DNA of 64,000 nt from Hyphomonas sp. GTDB lineage: Bacteria; Pseudomonadota; Alphaproteobacteria; Caulobacterales; Hyphomonadaceae. Location: contig NZ_PNMA01000013.1 in assembly GCF_013823385.1 (NCBI RefSeq), positions 1-64,000 on the forward strand, read 5' to 3'. Each line of letters begins with the position of its first letter. Within the stretch, counting starts at the first letter, position 1. The notes under the pieces are model-generated. The model was not told the origin of the DNA. It worked only from the letters and a program-made list of their open reading frames with translations, and searched no databases. The translations under genes were made by a program, and so were the position numbers. Of the stretch, positions 51,428-58,569 are shown in pieces.

Positions 51428-52957
51428 ATGTCCCTCCTTACACTGAATGGACGCCTTCGCCCGGCAGTTGTTGTCCTCGCCTTCGCCCTGCTCCTGGCCC
51501 TTCCTTCCATTGTGAACGGCAAGCCGTTCCTGTTCTATGACAGCACCCACTATTATGACGTTGGCAAGCTGATTTCCTCGAAGGTTCTGCCCGCGCCGCT
51601 GCCCGGCGCCGAGGCAGGCGGGGGAGCGGCAGACCTTGCCCCGGAAGACACTGCCACCCCCGCAGATGCCACAGGCGGGCTGTCTTCCATCGCCGGGGGA
51701 CGCTCGCCGATTTACTCCGTGCTCGTCTATGTCCTCTCCAGCCTGTTCACGGCATATGGCGTTGTGGCGTTTCAGTGCGTGCTCGTGGCCTGGGTCCTCC
51801 AACGGTTCTTCCGCCTGCTTGCGCCCGCCGCCAGCACCCTCAGCCAGATGATGGCGGTGGCCGCGCTGGCCTTCCTGACCCCTCTGGGGTTTCACACCGC
51901 TTTCCTGATGCCCGATATTTTCGCCGGCATCTTTGTCGTGGCCGCGCTGATCCTGATCCTCGACCGCGACCTGGGCTGGAAAGACATGCTGCTGCTGACG
52001 GCCCTGCTGGCCTTCTCGGCAACCATGCACGCCACCATCCTCGCCCTTGGCCTGGTGCTGGCCGTCCTCGCCCTGGCCTGCCGGTTCGTCCCGGCTTTCC
52101 GCTCCGGCGTAAATCCGAAGGCTGCCGGGGCCATCGCTGCCGCCCTCATTCTGTGCGCCGCATTTGGCGCGATCTACAAGAAGGGCGCCGAACTGGTCAC
52201 CGGCCATACACTGCACAACGCGCCCTATCTTGCCGGCCGCGTGATCGCCGATGGGCCCGGCGCCCGATACCTTGAAACGCACTGCGATGAGGGCCGCTTC
52301 GCCATCTGCCAGTTCCAGGGGACCCGCTTTCTGGACCACAATGATTTTCTCTGGGGCAGCTACGGCGCCGCCGAGAACTGGATCGAGTCCGATCCGGAAG
52401 TGAAGCTGGCCGTGCAGGAGGAAGAGAAAGCCTTCGTCATTGCCGTTGTCTCGGCCTATCCCTTGCAGCAGTTGCAGGCGGCCTTCCGGCACACGGTGAC
52501 GCAGCTGTCATACTTCGGCATTCGCGAAACAATCAACGGCGCGGAAGACATGATGGCCCTGCCCGCCTTCAGCGGCAATGAGCTGATGACCCATGTGCCA
52601 AATCTCGAGGGATGCGCCACAGGCACGCGCTGCCAGGCCCAGAACCCCCTGCGTCAGGCCTGGGGCAGTCTGGTCTATGCCTGCCTGCTGGCCACATTGG
52701 CCGCCGTCACCGTGCTTGTGGCGATCCGCCTGCCGCGTATCTTCGCTCAGGCAGCGCCGGTTGAACGCGGGCCGCAGAAGATCCTCATTGCGGGCCTTAT
52801 CGTTCTGGCCGTGCTGCTGGCAAATGCGGCTGTGTGCGGATCACTCTCCGGCCCGCACGACCGGTATCAGGCACGGGTGGCGTGGATTGCCTTCCTCGTG
52901 CTGAGCACGGGCATTCTCTACTGGAAAAGCGTCAGGCCCGATGAAACGGCTGCTTGA
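51428..52957 (+). CDS. Polytopic membrane protein, candidate GT-C-type transferase
   Basis: The 509-residue protein has about ten hydrophobic helices (e.g. PAVVVLAFALLLALPSIV, FGVWVLQRFFRLLAP region, AAALILCAAFGAIYKKG, ILIAGLIVLAVLLANAAV) and a large periplasmic loop around residues 250-410 with cysteines (ETHCDEGRFAICQF, EGCATGTRCQAQ). An acidic loop follows the first helix (PFLFYDSTHYYDVG), in the place where GT-C glycosyltransferases carry a DxD-like motif. I assign it as GT-C-like by topology and by its place between GT2 and GtrA genes; the family is not certain. Its end overlaps gtrA by 17 bp. Confidence 0.65.
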   Translation: MSLLTLNGRLRPAVVVLAFALLLALPSIVNGKPFLFYDSTHYYDVGKLISSKVLPAPLPGAEAGGGAADLAPEDTATPADATGGLSSIAGGRSPIYSVLVYVLSSLFTAYGVVAFQCVLVAWVLQRFFRLLAPAASTLSQMMAVAALAFLTPLGFHTAFLMPDIFAGIFVVAALILILDRDLGWKDMLLLTALLAFSATMHATILALGLVLAVLALACRFVPAFRSGVNPKAAGAIAAALILCAAFGAIYKKGAELVTGHTLHNAPYLAGRVIADGPGARYLETHCDEGRFAICQFQGTRFLDHNDFLWGSYGAAENWIESDPEVKLAVQEEEKAFVIAVVSAYPLQQLQAAFRHTVTQLSYFGIRETINGAEDMMALPAFSGNELMTHVPNLEGCATGTRCQAQNPLRQAWGSLVYACLLATLAAVTVLVAIRLPRIFAQAAPVERGPQKILIAGLIVLAVLLANAAVCGSLSGPHDRYQARVAWIAFLVLSTGILYWKSVRPDETAA

Positions 52958-53339
52958 ATCCTCCGGGGCCAGATACCTGCTGGCCAGCATCGCGGCGCTG
53001 GCGATAGACTACGCCCTGACGCTGACCCTCTATCATTTGAGCGGGCTCAGCCTGACGGCCTCTGCCGCCATCTCCTTCTTCGCGGTGGGGCTGGCATTCT
53101 ACTTCGTCCACGAATTCTGGTCGTTCCGCACCGATAACTCCGCCTTCTCCTTCGTCCGGCTGGGCGGAAACCTAGCCGTTCTGATCGCTGCGGGCGCCGT
53201 CCGCGCCGGCGTCATCGGCCTGCTGGAAGGGCTGCAGTCTCCCGAAGGCCTCTGGGTCAGCGTGTATTTCGGCGCCGGGGTGGCCTGTTCCTTCACGACC
53301 AATTTCCTGCTCAACCGGCTTCTGATTTTCCGGCGCTGA
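52941..53339 (+). CDS. GtrA-family membrane protein
   Basis: The 132-residue protein has four transmembrane helices in the GtrA pattern: RYLLASIAALAIDYALTLTL, AISFFAVGLAFYFVHEFWSF, GGNLAVLIAAGAVRAGVIGL and VACSFTTNFLLNRLLIFR. GtrA proteins are thought to move lipid-linked sugars across the inner membrane for glycosylation of surface structures. It overlaps the preceding gene, completing a GT2/GT-C-like/GtrA cassette. Confidence 0.9.
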   Translation: MKRLLESSGARYLLASIAALAIDYALTLTLYHLSGLSLTASAAISFFAVGLAFYFVHEFWSFRTDNSAFSFVRLGGNLAVLIAAGAVRAGVIGLLEGLQSPEGLWVSVYFGAGVACSFTTNFLLNRLLIFRR

Positions 53340-53397
53340 GCCGGCAAGGCAGAAGCTGGCCATTGTGGCAACGCGCTGGCAGGCTTAGATCAGGCGC

Positions 53398-54210
53398 ATG
53401 CACCGCTTGTCCGACCGCGCCATCCTCCGCCTCACCGGCCCTGACACGCTCGCCCTCCTGGAGCGCACGGTCACCCATACGGTCCTGAACTGGCCAGACG
53501 GCGAAGCCCGCTACGGCGCCCTCCTCACCCCGCAAGGCAAGATCATTTCCGACTATATCGCCCACCGCACGGCCAGCGGCGTGCTGATCGACGTGCATCA
53601 GGACGCCGCCGATGACCTGCTCAAACGCCTGAAGATGTTCCGCCTGCGCTCGGCGGTGGAGATTGCCCGCGCGGACGCGCTCGTCTCTGCCATCAGCCCT
53701 GACGGCGCCCCCGATCCGCGCAGCGCAAAGCTGCCCCGCCGCGCGGTGGTCCCCGCCGCTGAAGCCGCCGCCCCGCTGGACGGCTGGGACGCGCTCACAA
53801 TCGCTGCCGGCATCCCCGAATGGGGCCGCGACTACCGCGCCGCCGAAGTCTTCCCCACCGACATCAACATGGATCTGATGCACGGCGTGGATTACAAGAA
53901 GGGCTGTTTCGTCGGCCAGGAAGTCGCCAGCCGCATGAAGCGCAAGGGCCTCATCCGCAAGCGCACCGTGCGCCTGAAGGGCGAAGGCCTCGCGCCGGGC
54001 GCCGAGCTGCGCGCCGGGGCGCTGGGGCTGGGCACGGTCACCAGCGCGGCGGCCGGCGAGGCCCTCGCCCTCATCCGCACCGACCGGTTCGCCCAGTCCA
54101 TCGCTGGCCGGCAGCCCGTCACCGTCAACGACGCCCCCGCCGAAATCGACGGCGCGCCCTGGCTGATTGCCGAAGTCAAAGCCCATCTGGAGGCCAAAGC
54201 CGATGACTGA
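53398..54210 (+). CDS. ygfZ: Folate-binding YgfZ/GcvT-like Fe-S cluster maintenance protein
   Basis: The 270-residue protein opens MHRLSDRAILRLTGPDTLAL and RYGALLTPQGKIISDYIAH, then has DLMHGVDYKKGCFVGQEVAS, the KGCxxGQE signature of the YgfZ family. It binds tetrahydrofolate and helps assemble Fe-S clusters in some enzymes. It overlaps the tag start by 8 bp, so it heads a four-gene coupled unit. Confidence 0.9.
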   Translation: MHRLSDRAILRLTGPDTLALLERTVTHTVLNWPDGEARYGALLTPQGKIISDYIAHRTASGVLIDVHQDAADDLLKRLKMFRLRSAVEIARADALVSAISPDGAPDPRSAKLPRRAVVPAAEAAAPLDGWDALTIAAGIPEWGRDYRAAEVFPTDINMDLMHGVDYKKGCFVGQEVASRMKRKGLIRKRTVRLKGEGLAPGAELRAGALGLGTVTSAAAGEALALIRTDRFAQSIAGRQPVTVNDAPAEIDGAPWLIAEVKAHLEAKADD

Positions 54211-54784
54211 ACCCCATGCCTGCGGCTGGGCGCCGGTAACCGACCCGCTCTACCGCGCCTATCATGACGAGGAATGGGGCGTGCCCGAGCGCGATCCCCG
54301 CGCGCTGTGGGAAAAGCTGCAGCTGGACGGGATGCAGGCAGGCCTCTCCTGGATCACCATCCTGCGCAAGCGCGACAGCATCCGTGAGGAATTTGACAGC
54401 TTCGACCCGGAAAAGCTCGCCCGCTGGACGCCGAAACGCGCCGAAAAAGCGCTGCAAAACCCCGGCATCATCCGCAGCCCCAAGAAGATCGAGGCCGTCA
54501 TCGGCAATGCCCGCACCTATCTTTCCATGATGGAGGCGGGCGAAGACTTCTCCGACTATTGCTGGCGCTTTGTCGGCGGCAAGCCGATCGTGAACACGTG
54601 GAAGAACTTCCGCGAAGCCCCCACCAGCACGGACTGGTCGGCCAGGATGTCGAAAGACCTCAAGACGCGCGGCTTCAAGTTCGTCGGCCCCACAATCGTC
54701 TACGCATGGGCTCAGGCTGTTGGCATGGTCAACGACCATGAGGTAGGGTGTCCCCGTCACAAGGGAGTGCGGGAGAGATCATGA
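54203..54784 (+). CDS. tag: DNA-3-methyladenine glycosylase I
   Basis: The 193-residue enzyme removes 3-methyladenine from alkylated DNA. It contains CGWAPVTDPLYRAYHDEEWG (zinc Cys and His), LSWITILRKRDSIREEFDS, the helix-hairpin region (LQNPGIIRSPKKIEAVIGNA) and, at the end, GFKFVGPTIVYAWAQAVGMV and NDHEVGCPRHK, giving the other zinc His and Cys. ATG 54203 gives the correct opening MTEPHACGW; it lies 8 bp inside ygfZ. Confidence 0.95.
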   Translation: MTEPHACGWAPVTDPLYRAYHDEEWGVPERDPRALWEKLQLDGMQAGLSWITILRKRDSIREEFDSFDPEKLARWTPKRAEKALQNPGIIRSPKKIEAVIGNARTYLSMMEAGEDFSDYCWRFVGGKPIVNTWKNFREAPTSTDWSARMSKDLKTRGFKFVGPTIVYAWAQAVGMVNDHEVGCPRHKGVRERS

Positions 54785-54990
54785 AAGCGCTAATGTTTGT
54801 CACGGCCGTGGGAATTCTGTCAGGGGTTGCAGGTTGCCAGAGCAGCGCGCCCCCGAATGCCTATGCCAATCCGCTTGATGCCTGCGCCAGCATTCAGGAC
54901 GATGAAGACCGTGCCCGGTGCATGAAGAACATGGTGGCCGATGTCGCCCTCACAACCAAGCGGGAAAAAGACCGCAAGAAAGGTCCATGA
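54781..54990 (+). CDS. Small lipoprotein with a C-X11-C motif, first of a tandem pair
   Basis: The 69-residue product starts within the tag stop (ATGA). It has a lipoprotein signal (FVTAVGILSGVAGC, Cys 19), a tether, then DACASIQDDEDRARCMKNM: two cysteines 12 residues apart on a helix, followed by a basic end (TKREKDRKKGP). Its stop overlaps the next start by 4 bp. I cannot name a family; the pattern matches the next protein. Confidence 0.7.
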   Translation: MKALMFVTAVGILSGVAGCQSSAPPNAYANPLDACASIQDDEDRARCMKNMVADVALTTKREKDRKKGP

Positions 54991-55262
54991 TGCGCCATTT
55001 CGCCCTCGCTGGCGTCCTTCTGGCGCTGCTTCCCGCCGCCGGGTGCACCACCTGGCAGGACCGGGCCGAAGCCAAGGCGCTGGCCACCTGTCAGGACAAG
55101 GCCGATGCCGAGGAGCGCCGCCTCTGCCGCGAAACCGTGATGGCGGCGGAAAAGGCCAAATACGACAAGGAAGCAGAGGTCTGGGAAGAAAAGGTCCGCG
55201 CCGCCGAGGACCGGGAGCTTAACCGCAAGGTCTATGGCGGCCCCGGCCAGGTCGACAAGTAA
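54987..55262 (+). CDS. Small lipoprotein with a C-X11-C motif, second of a tandem pair
   Basis: The 91-residue product has a lipoprotein signal (FALAGVLLALLPAAGC, Cys 20), then TCQDKADAEERRLCRETVM (again C-X11-C on a helix) and a charged helix (AEKAKYDKEAEVWEEKVRAA). The shared motif with its neighbour suggests duplication. It overlaps it by 4 bp (ATGA), so ygfZ, tag and both lipoproteins form a coupled unit. Location is probably the periplasmic side of the inner or outer membrane. Confidence 0.7.
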   Translation: MMRHFALAGVLLALLPAAGCTTWQDRAEAKALATCQDKADAEERRLCRETVMAAEKAKYDKEAEVWEEKVRAAEDRELNRKVYGGPGQVDK

Positions 55263-55393
55263 GCCCCCTCCAACGCCTCCTGCGGTTGGTCAGCCTTGTG
55301 CTGGCCCCGCAACGCGCGTTACAGCTTGCAAAATAAGAAGATAGCAAGAAGGGCCTGACGCCTGCGGGCGGACGGGCGCCGCCGGAGACCCCT

Positions 55394-56512
55394 ATGCCCC
55401 GCCCCGTCATTTCCGCCACAGGCCTGTGGACCCCGCCCAACTCGATTTCCAACGCAGAGCTTGTCGAAAGCTACAATGCCTGGGCCGACAGCTGGAACCT
55501 CGAAAACGCCGCCGATATCAGCTCCGGCCTGCTGGAGCCCAAGCCCCATTCCTCCGTCGAGTTCATCGAGAAGGCCTCGGGCATCAAGGCCCGCTATGTC
55601 ATCGACAAGGAAGGCGTGCTCGATCCCGACATCATGACCCCGCGCATCCCCGAGCGCCCCAATGAGCAGATTTCGGTTCTCGCCGAAATGGCCGTGCTGG
55701 CCGCCCGCGACGCGCTGAAACGCGCCGGCCGCGACCCGAAGGATGTCGATGCGGTGATCTGCGCGGCCTCCAACATGCAGCGTGCCTATCCGGCCATGGC
55801 CATCGAGGTGCAGGACGCGCTCGGCATTCAGGGCTTCGCGTTTGACATGAACGTTGCCTGTTCCTCGGCCACCTTCGGCATCCAGACAGCGGCAGACTTC
55901 ATCCGTTCGGGCAATGCCCGCTCGGTGCTCGTGGTGAACCCGGAAATCTGCTCGGGCCACCTCAACTTCACCGACCGCGACAGCCATTTCATCTTCGGCG
56001 ATGTCGCCACCGCCATCCTGGTCGAGGACGAGGCCTTCGCCCCGGCGAAACACTGGAAAATCCTCGGCACGAAGCTGAAGACCCAGTTCTCCAACAATAT
56101 CCGCAACAATTTCGGCTTCCTGAACCGCGCCGCCCCCGATGGCATCGGCGCGCCCGACAAGCTGTTCGTCCAGGAAGGCCGCAAGGTGTTCAAGGAAGTG
56201 GTGCCGATGGTGGCGGAGATGATCAGTACCCATCTGACCGAACTCGGCCTCAAGGCCGCCGAATTGAAACGCATGTGGCTCCACCAGGCCAACGCCAACA
56301 TGAACCGGCTGATCTCATCAAAAGTGCTCGGCCATGAAGCCACCGAAGCGGAAAGCCCCACGGTGCTCGACACCTACGCCAACACATCCTCGGCCGGCTC
56401 GATCATCGCCTTCCATCTGCACTCGGATGATTTCGCCCCCGGCGAAAAAGGCCTCATCTGCTCCTTCGGCGCGGGCTATTCAGCCGGCACCGTGTTCGTG
56501 GAGCGGACCTAG
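55394..56512 (+). CDS. Beta-ketoacyl-ACP synthase III-like condensing enzyme
   Basis: The 372-residue thiolase-fold enzyme has the Cys-His-Asn triad: FDMNVACSSATFGIQTAAD (Cys), MWLHQANANMNRLISSKVLG (His) and LDTYANTSSAGSIIAFHL (Asn), with the ending FGAGYSAGTVFVE. It is a KAS III-type enzyme, with a longer insertion (WADSWNLENAADISSGLLEP) than FabH, so it may start a special acyl chain and may not be the main FabH. It follows the lipoprotein pair after 130 bp. A palindrome repeat lies after it at 56541-56560. Confidence 0.88.
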   Translation: MPRPVISATGLWTPPNSISNAELVESYNAWADSWNLENAADISSGLLEPKPHSSVEFIEKASGIKARYVIDKEGVLDPDIMTPRIPERPNEQISVLAEMAVLAARDALKRAGRDPKDVDAVICAASNMQRAYPAMAIEVQDALGIQGFAFDMNVACSSATFGIQTAADFIRSGNARSVLVVNPEICSGHLNFTDRDSHFIFGDVATAILVEDEAFAPAKHWKILGTKLKTQFSNNIRNNFGFLNRAAPDGIGAPDKLFVQEGRKVFKEVVPMVAEMISTHLTELGLKAAELKRMWLHQANANMNRLISSKVLGHEATEAESPTVLDTYANTSSAGSIIAFHLHSDDFAPGEKGLICSFGAGYSAGTVFVERT

Positions 56513-56540
56513 TCGACGCGCCGCGTTCTCCGCCCCACGC

Positions 56541-56560
56541 ATCCCCGCGCAGGCGGGGAT
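56541..56560. repeat. 20-bp palindromic intergenic repeat, copy 2
   Basis: This is the reverse-orientation copy of the palindrome at 30-49, identical over the 20-mer. It lies between the stop of the KAS III-like gene and the stop of the small membrane-protein gene and could act as a transcription terminator, although no T run follows. Confidence 0.7.
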
Positions 56561-56580
56561 CTCGCGCGGCCGGCAAAAGC

Positions 56581-56730
56581 CTATTCGTCGAAATCTTCGG
56601 TAAAGAGGTCGCCCCACAGGGCGCGGCGGCTGGCGCGGGCCGCTTCGGTCACAACGATGACAGCCCCGCACACCAGCACAGCGACAGGAAAACCAGGCCC
56701 GGTTGCGAATTGGTGGAGGATATCAATCAT
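56581..56730 (-). CDS. Small membrane protein, 49 aa
   Basis: A short frame on the minus strand encodes a product opening MIDILHQFATGPGFPVAVLV, a single hydrophobic helix (about residues 11-28, FATGPGFPVAVLVCGAVIVV) and a charged C-terminus (EAARASRRALWGDLFTEDFD). AGGTGA lies 8 bases ahead of ATG 56730, a good ribosome binding site. It shows the typical form of a real small protein: helix plus charged tail with a well-placed start. No family is recognised. Confidence 0.6.
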   Translation of the reverse strand: MIDILHQFATGPGFPVAVLVCGAVIVVTEAARASRRALWGDLFTEDFDE

Positions 56731-56938
56731 TGCGCGGGTCACCTGTTACTCTACTTGCCTGATGCCACGGCCCCCGGAAAATTCGGGGCCATCGCCGCTG
56801 TTGCAAGGGTTATGCCTGACAGGCCTTAATGCGTCATTGGCAAAGCGGGGCATAAACAAGGCGAGTTTGTAACCGTATTGCCGCCGTTTATTTACCCGTA
56901 CTACCAATCCCTTAAGATGCCCCCATGGAGCCCACCTC

Positions 56939-57550
56939 TTGAAGCGTTCTGTTAAGCCCCCCCGCGTCTGGCAACGGATGCTGTCTGGCCGCCGTCTCGA
57001 TCTGGCGCACCCCTCGCCCATGGATGTGGAAATCGAGGACATCGCCCATGGCCTCGCCCGTGTGGCCCGCTGGAACGGGCAGACACGGGGCGAACACGCC
57101 TTCTCGGTGGCCGAACATTCGGTGCTGGTGGAGCAGATCGTGCGCCGGCTGGAGCCCGGCCTCAGCCCCGATGCCTGGCTGACCGCCCTGCTGCATGACA
57201 GCCCCGAATATGTGATCGGCGACATGATCTCCCCCTTCAAGGCGCTGCTGGGGGAAAGCTACAAGGACATCGAAGCCCGCCTGCAGGAGGCGATCCACAT
57301 CCGCTTCGGCCTCAAACCCGTCACCCCGGTAAAGCTCAAGAAGCTCATCAAGAAGGCCGACCATATCTGCGCCTGGTTCGAGGCGACCCAGCTGGCCGGC
57401 TTCAGCGAGGCTGAGTCCGATGGCTTCTTCGGCCACCCGCCGGAAGGCCTGAAATTCCGCCTGAAGCCGCTCTCGGCGCCCGACGCCCAGAGGGTGTTCC
57501 TCAAACGCTTCGAGGATATCCAGGCCGTGATCGCGGCGGAGGCGGCCTGA
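56939..57550 (+). CDS. HD-domain phosphohydrolase (YfbR-like)
   Basis: The 203-residue protein has the HD metal-binding pattern: ARWNGQTRGEHAFSVAEHSV (His), LTALLHDSPEYVIGDMISPF (HD), and a later Asp in KLIKKADHICAWFE. It resembles YfbR-type 5'-nucleotidases, which hydrolyse deoxynucleoside monophosphates; the substrate is not proven. The start is TTG 56939 with GGAG 8 bases ahead. It overlaps the regulator gene by 1 bp. Confidence 0.88.
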   Translation: MKRSVKPPRVWQRMLSGRRLDLAHPSPMDVEIEDIAHGLARVARWNGQTRGEHAFSVAEHSVLVEQIVRRLEPGLSPDAWLTALLHDSPEYVIGDMISPFKALLGESYKDIEARLQEAIHIRFGLKPVTPVKLKKLIKKADHICAWFEATQLAGFSEAESDGFFGHPPEGLKFRLKPLSAPDAQRVFLKRFEDIQAVIAAEAA

Positions 57551-58500
57551 TGCCCACCGCCTCGCCGCTGCTGATTGGCCTCTCGGCCGTGATGGTCGCC
57601 ATCCAGGAGGGCGAGCCGCATGTGCTGGTCACCCGCCGGCCCAGCGGCGAGGAAGCCCTGCCCTTCGGCCCGTTCGACCCGGACAATCACCGCACGTTTG
57701 ACCTTTCCCTGCGCGGCTGGGTGCGCGAGCAGACCGGCTTTGAACTCGGCTATGTCGAACAGCTCTACACCTTCGGCGACAAGGACCGCGAAACCCCCGA
57801 AGCCACCGTCGTCGACGCCCCGCCCAACGCCCACGTCATCTCGGTCGGCTATCTGGCGCTGACGCCGGAAGAAAAGCCTGTCTCGGCAGACTTCGAGGCC
57901 CGCTGGCGCAGCTGGTATCAGTATTTTCCGTGGGAAGATCATCGCAGCGGCCGCCCCGGCCTGATCGACGGCGAGATCGCCCCGCGCCTCAAGACCTGGG
58001 CTGCCGGCAATGAACAGCGCGCCGAGCGCGCCCGCATCGCCTTTGGCCTCGACGGCGCCCGCTGGATCGAGGAGCGGGTGCTGGAGCGCTATGAGCTTCT
58101 GTATGAGGCGGGCCTGGTGGCCGAATGCGCGCGCGATGCCGGCCTGCCCGAGGCAGACATCCGCCTCGGCGCGGCGATGACCTCCGACCACAGACGGATT
58201 CTCGCCACCGGCCTCTCCCGCCTGCGCAGCAAGATCAAATACCGCCCGGTGGTGTTCGAGCTGATGCCGGACCGCTTCACCCTCACCGAGCTGCAGCGCG
58301 CCGTCGAGGCCATCCTCGGCCTGCCCCTGCACACGCAGAACTTCCGCCGCGCCCTGGAAAAAACCCAGCTTGTCACCGGCACCGGCCAGATGGAAACCTC
58401 CACCGGCGGGCGCCCGGCCGAACTCTTCACCTACCGGCGCCACCCCTCCGGCGGCTTCGCCGCGCCGGGCCTCGCCACCCCCCGGAAATCCGCAGACTGA
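57550..58500 (+). CDS. NadQ/NrtR-type Nudix-fold transcriptional regulator
   Basis: The 316-residue protein has a degenerate Nudix half (LSAVMVAIQEGEPHVLVTRR, GWVREQTGFELGYVEQLYTF) without a usable Nudix box and a C-terminal winged helix (KYRPVVFELMPDRFTLTELQ, AVEAILGLPLHTQNFRRALE). That layout is the one of NrtR/NadQ, repressors of NAD synthesis genes in alphaproteobacteria and others. It would sense an NAD-related metabolite. No nadA, nadB or nadC is in the window, and here it is coupled to an HD hydrolase, so its targets may lie elsewhere. Confidence 0.8.
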   Translation: MPTASPLLIGLSAVMVAIQEGEPHVLVTRRPSGEEALPFGPFDPDNHRTFDLSLRGWVREQTGFELGYVEQLYTFGDKDRETPEATVVDAPPNAHVISVGYLALTPEEKPVSADFEARWRSWYQYFPWEDHRSGRPGLIDGEIAPRLKTWAAGNEQRAERARIAFGLDGARWIEERVLERYELLYEAGLVAECARDAGLPEADIRLGAAMTSDHRRILATGLSRLRSKIKYRPVVFELMPDRFTLTELQRAVEAILGLPLHTQNFRRALEKTQLVTGTGQMETSTGGRPAELFTYRRHPSGGFAAPGLATPRKSAD

Positions 58501-58516
58501 CGGACCTCCAAATGCA

Positions 58517-58546
58517 AAAAGCCCCCTCGTCGCCGAGGGGGCTTTT
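58517..58546. terminator. Bidirectional terminator between the NadQ-type gene and lon
   Basis: AAAAGCCCCCTCG pairs with CGAGGGGGCTTTT (13 bp) around a 4-base loop. It gives a T run on both strands and lies between two convergent stops. Confidence 0.9.
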
Positions 58547-58569
58547 CATTCTGTCCGGCCGTCAGGGCC

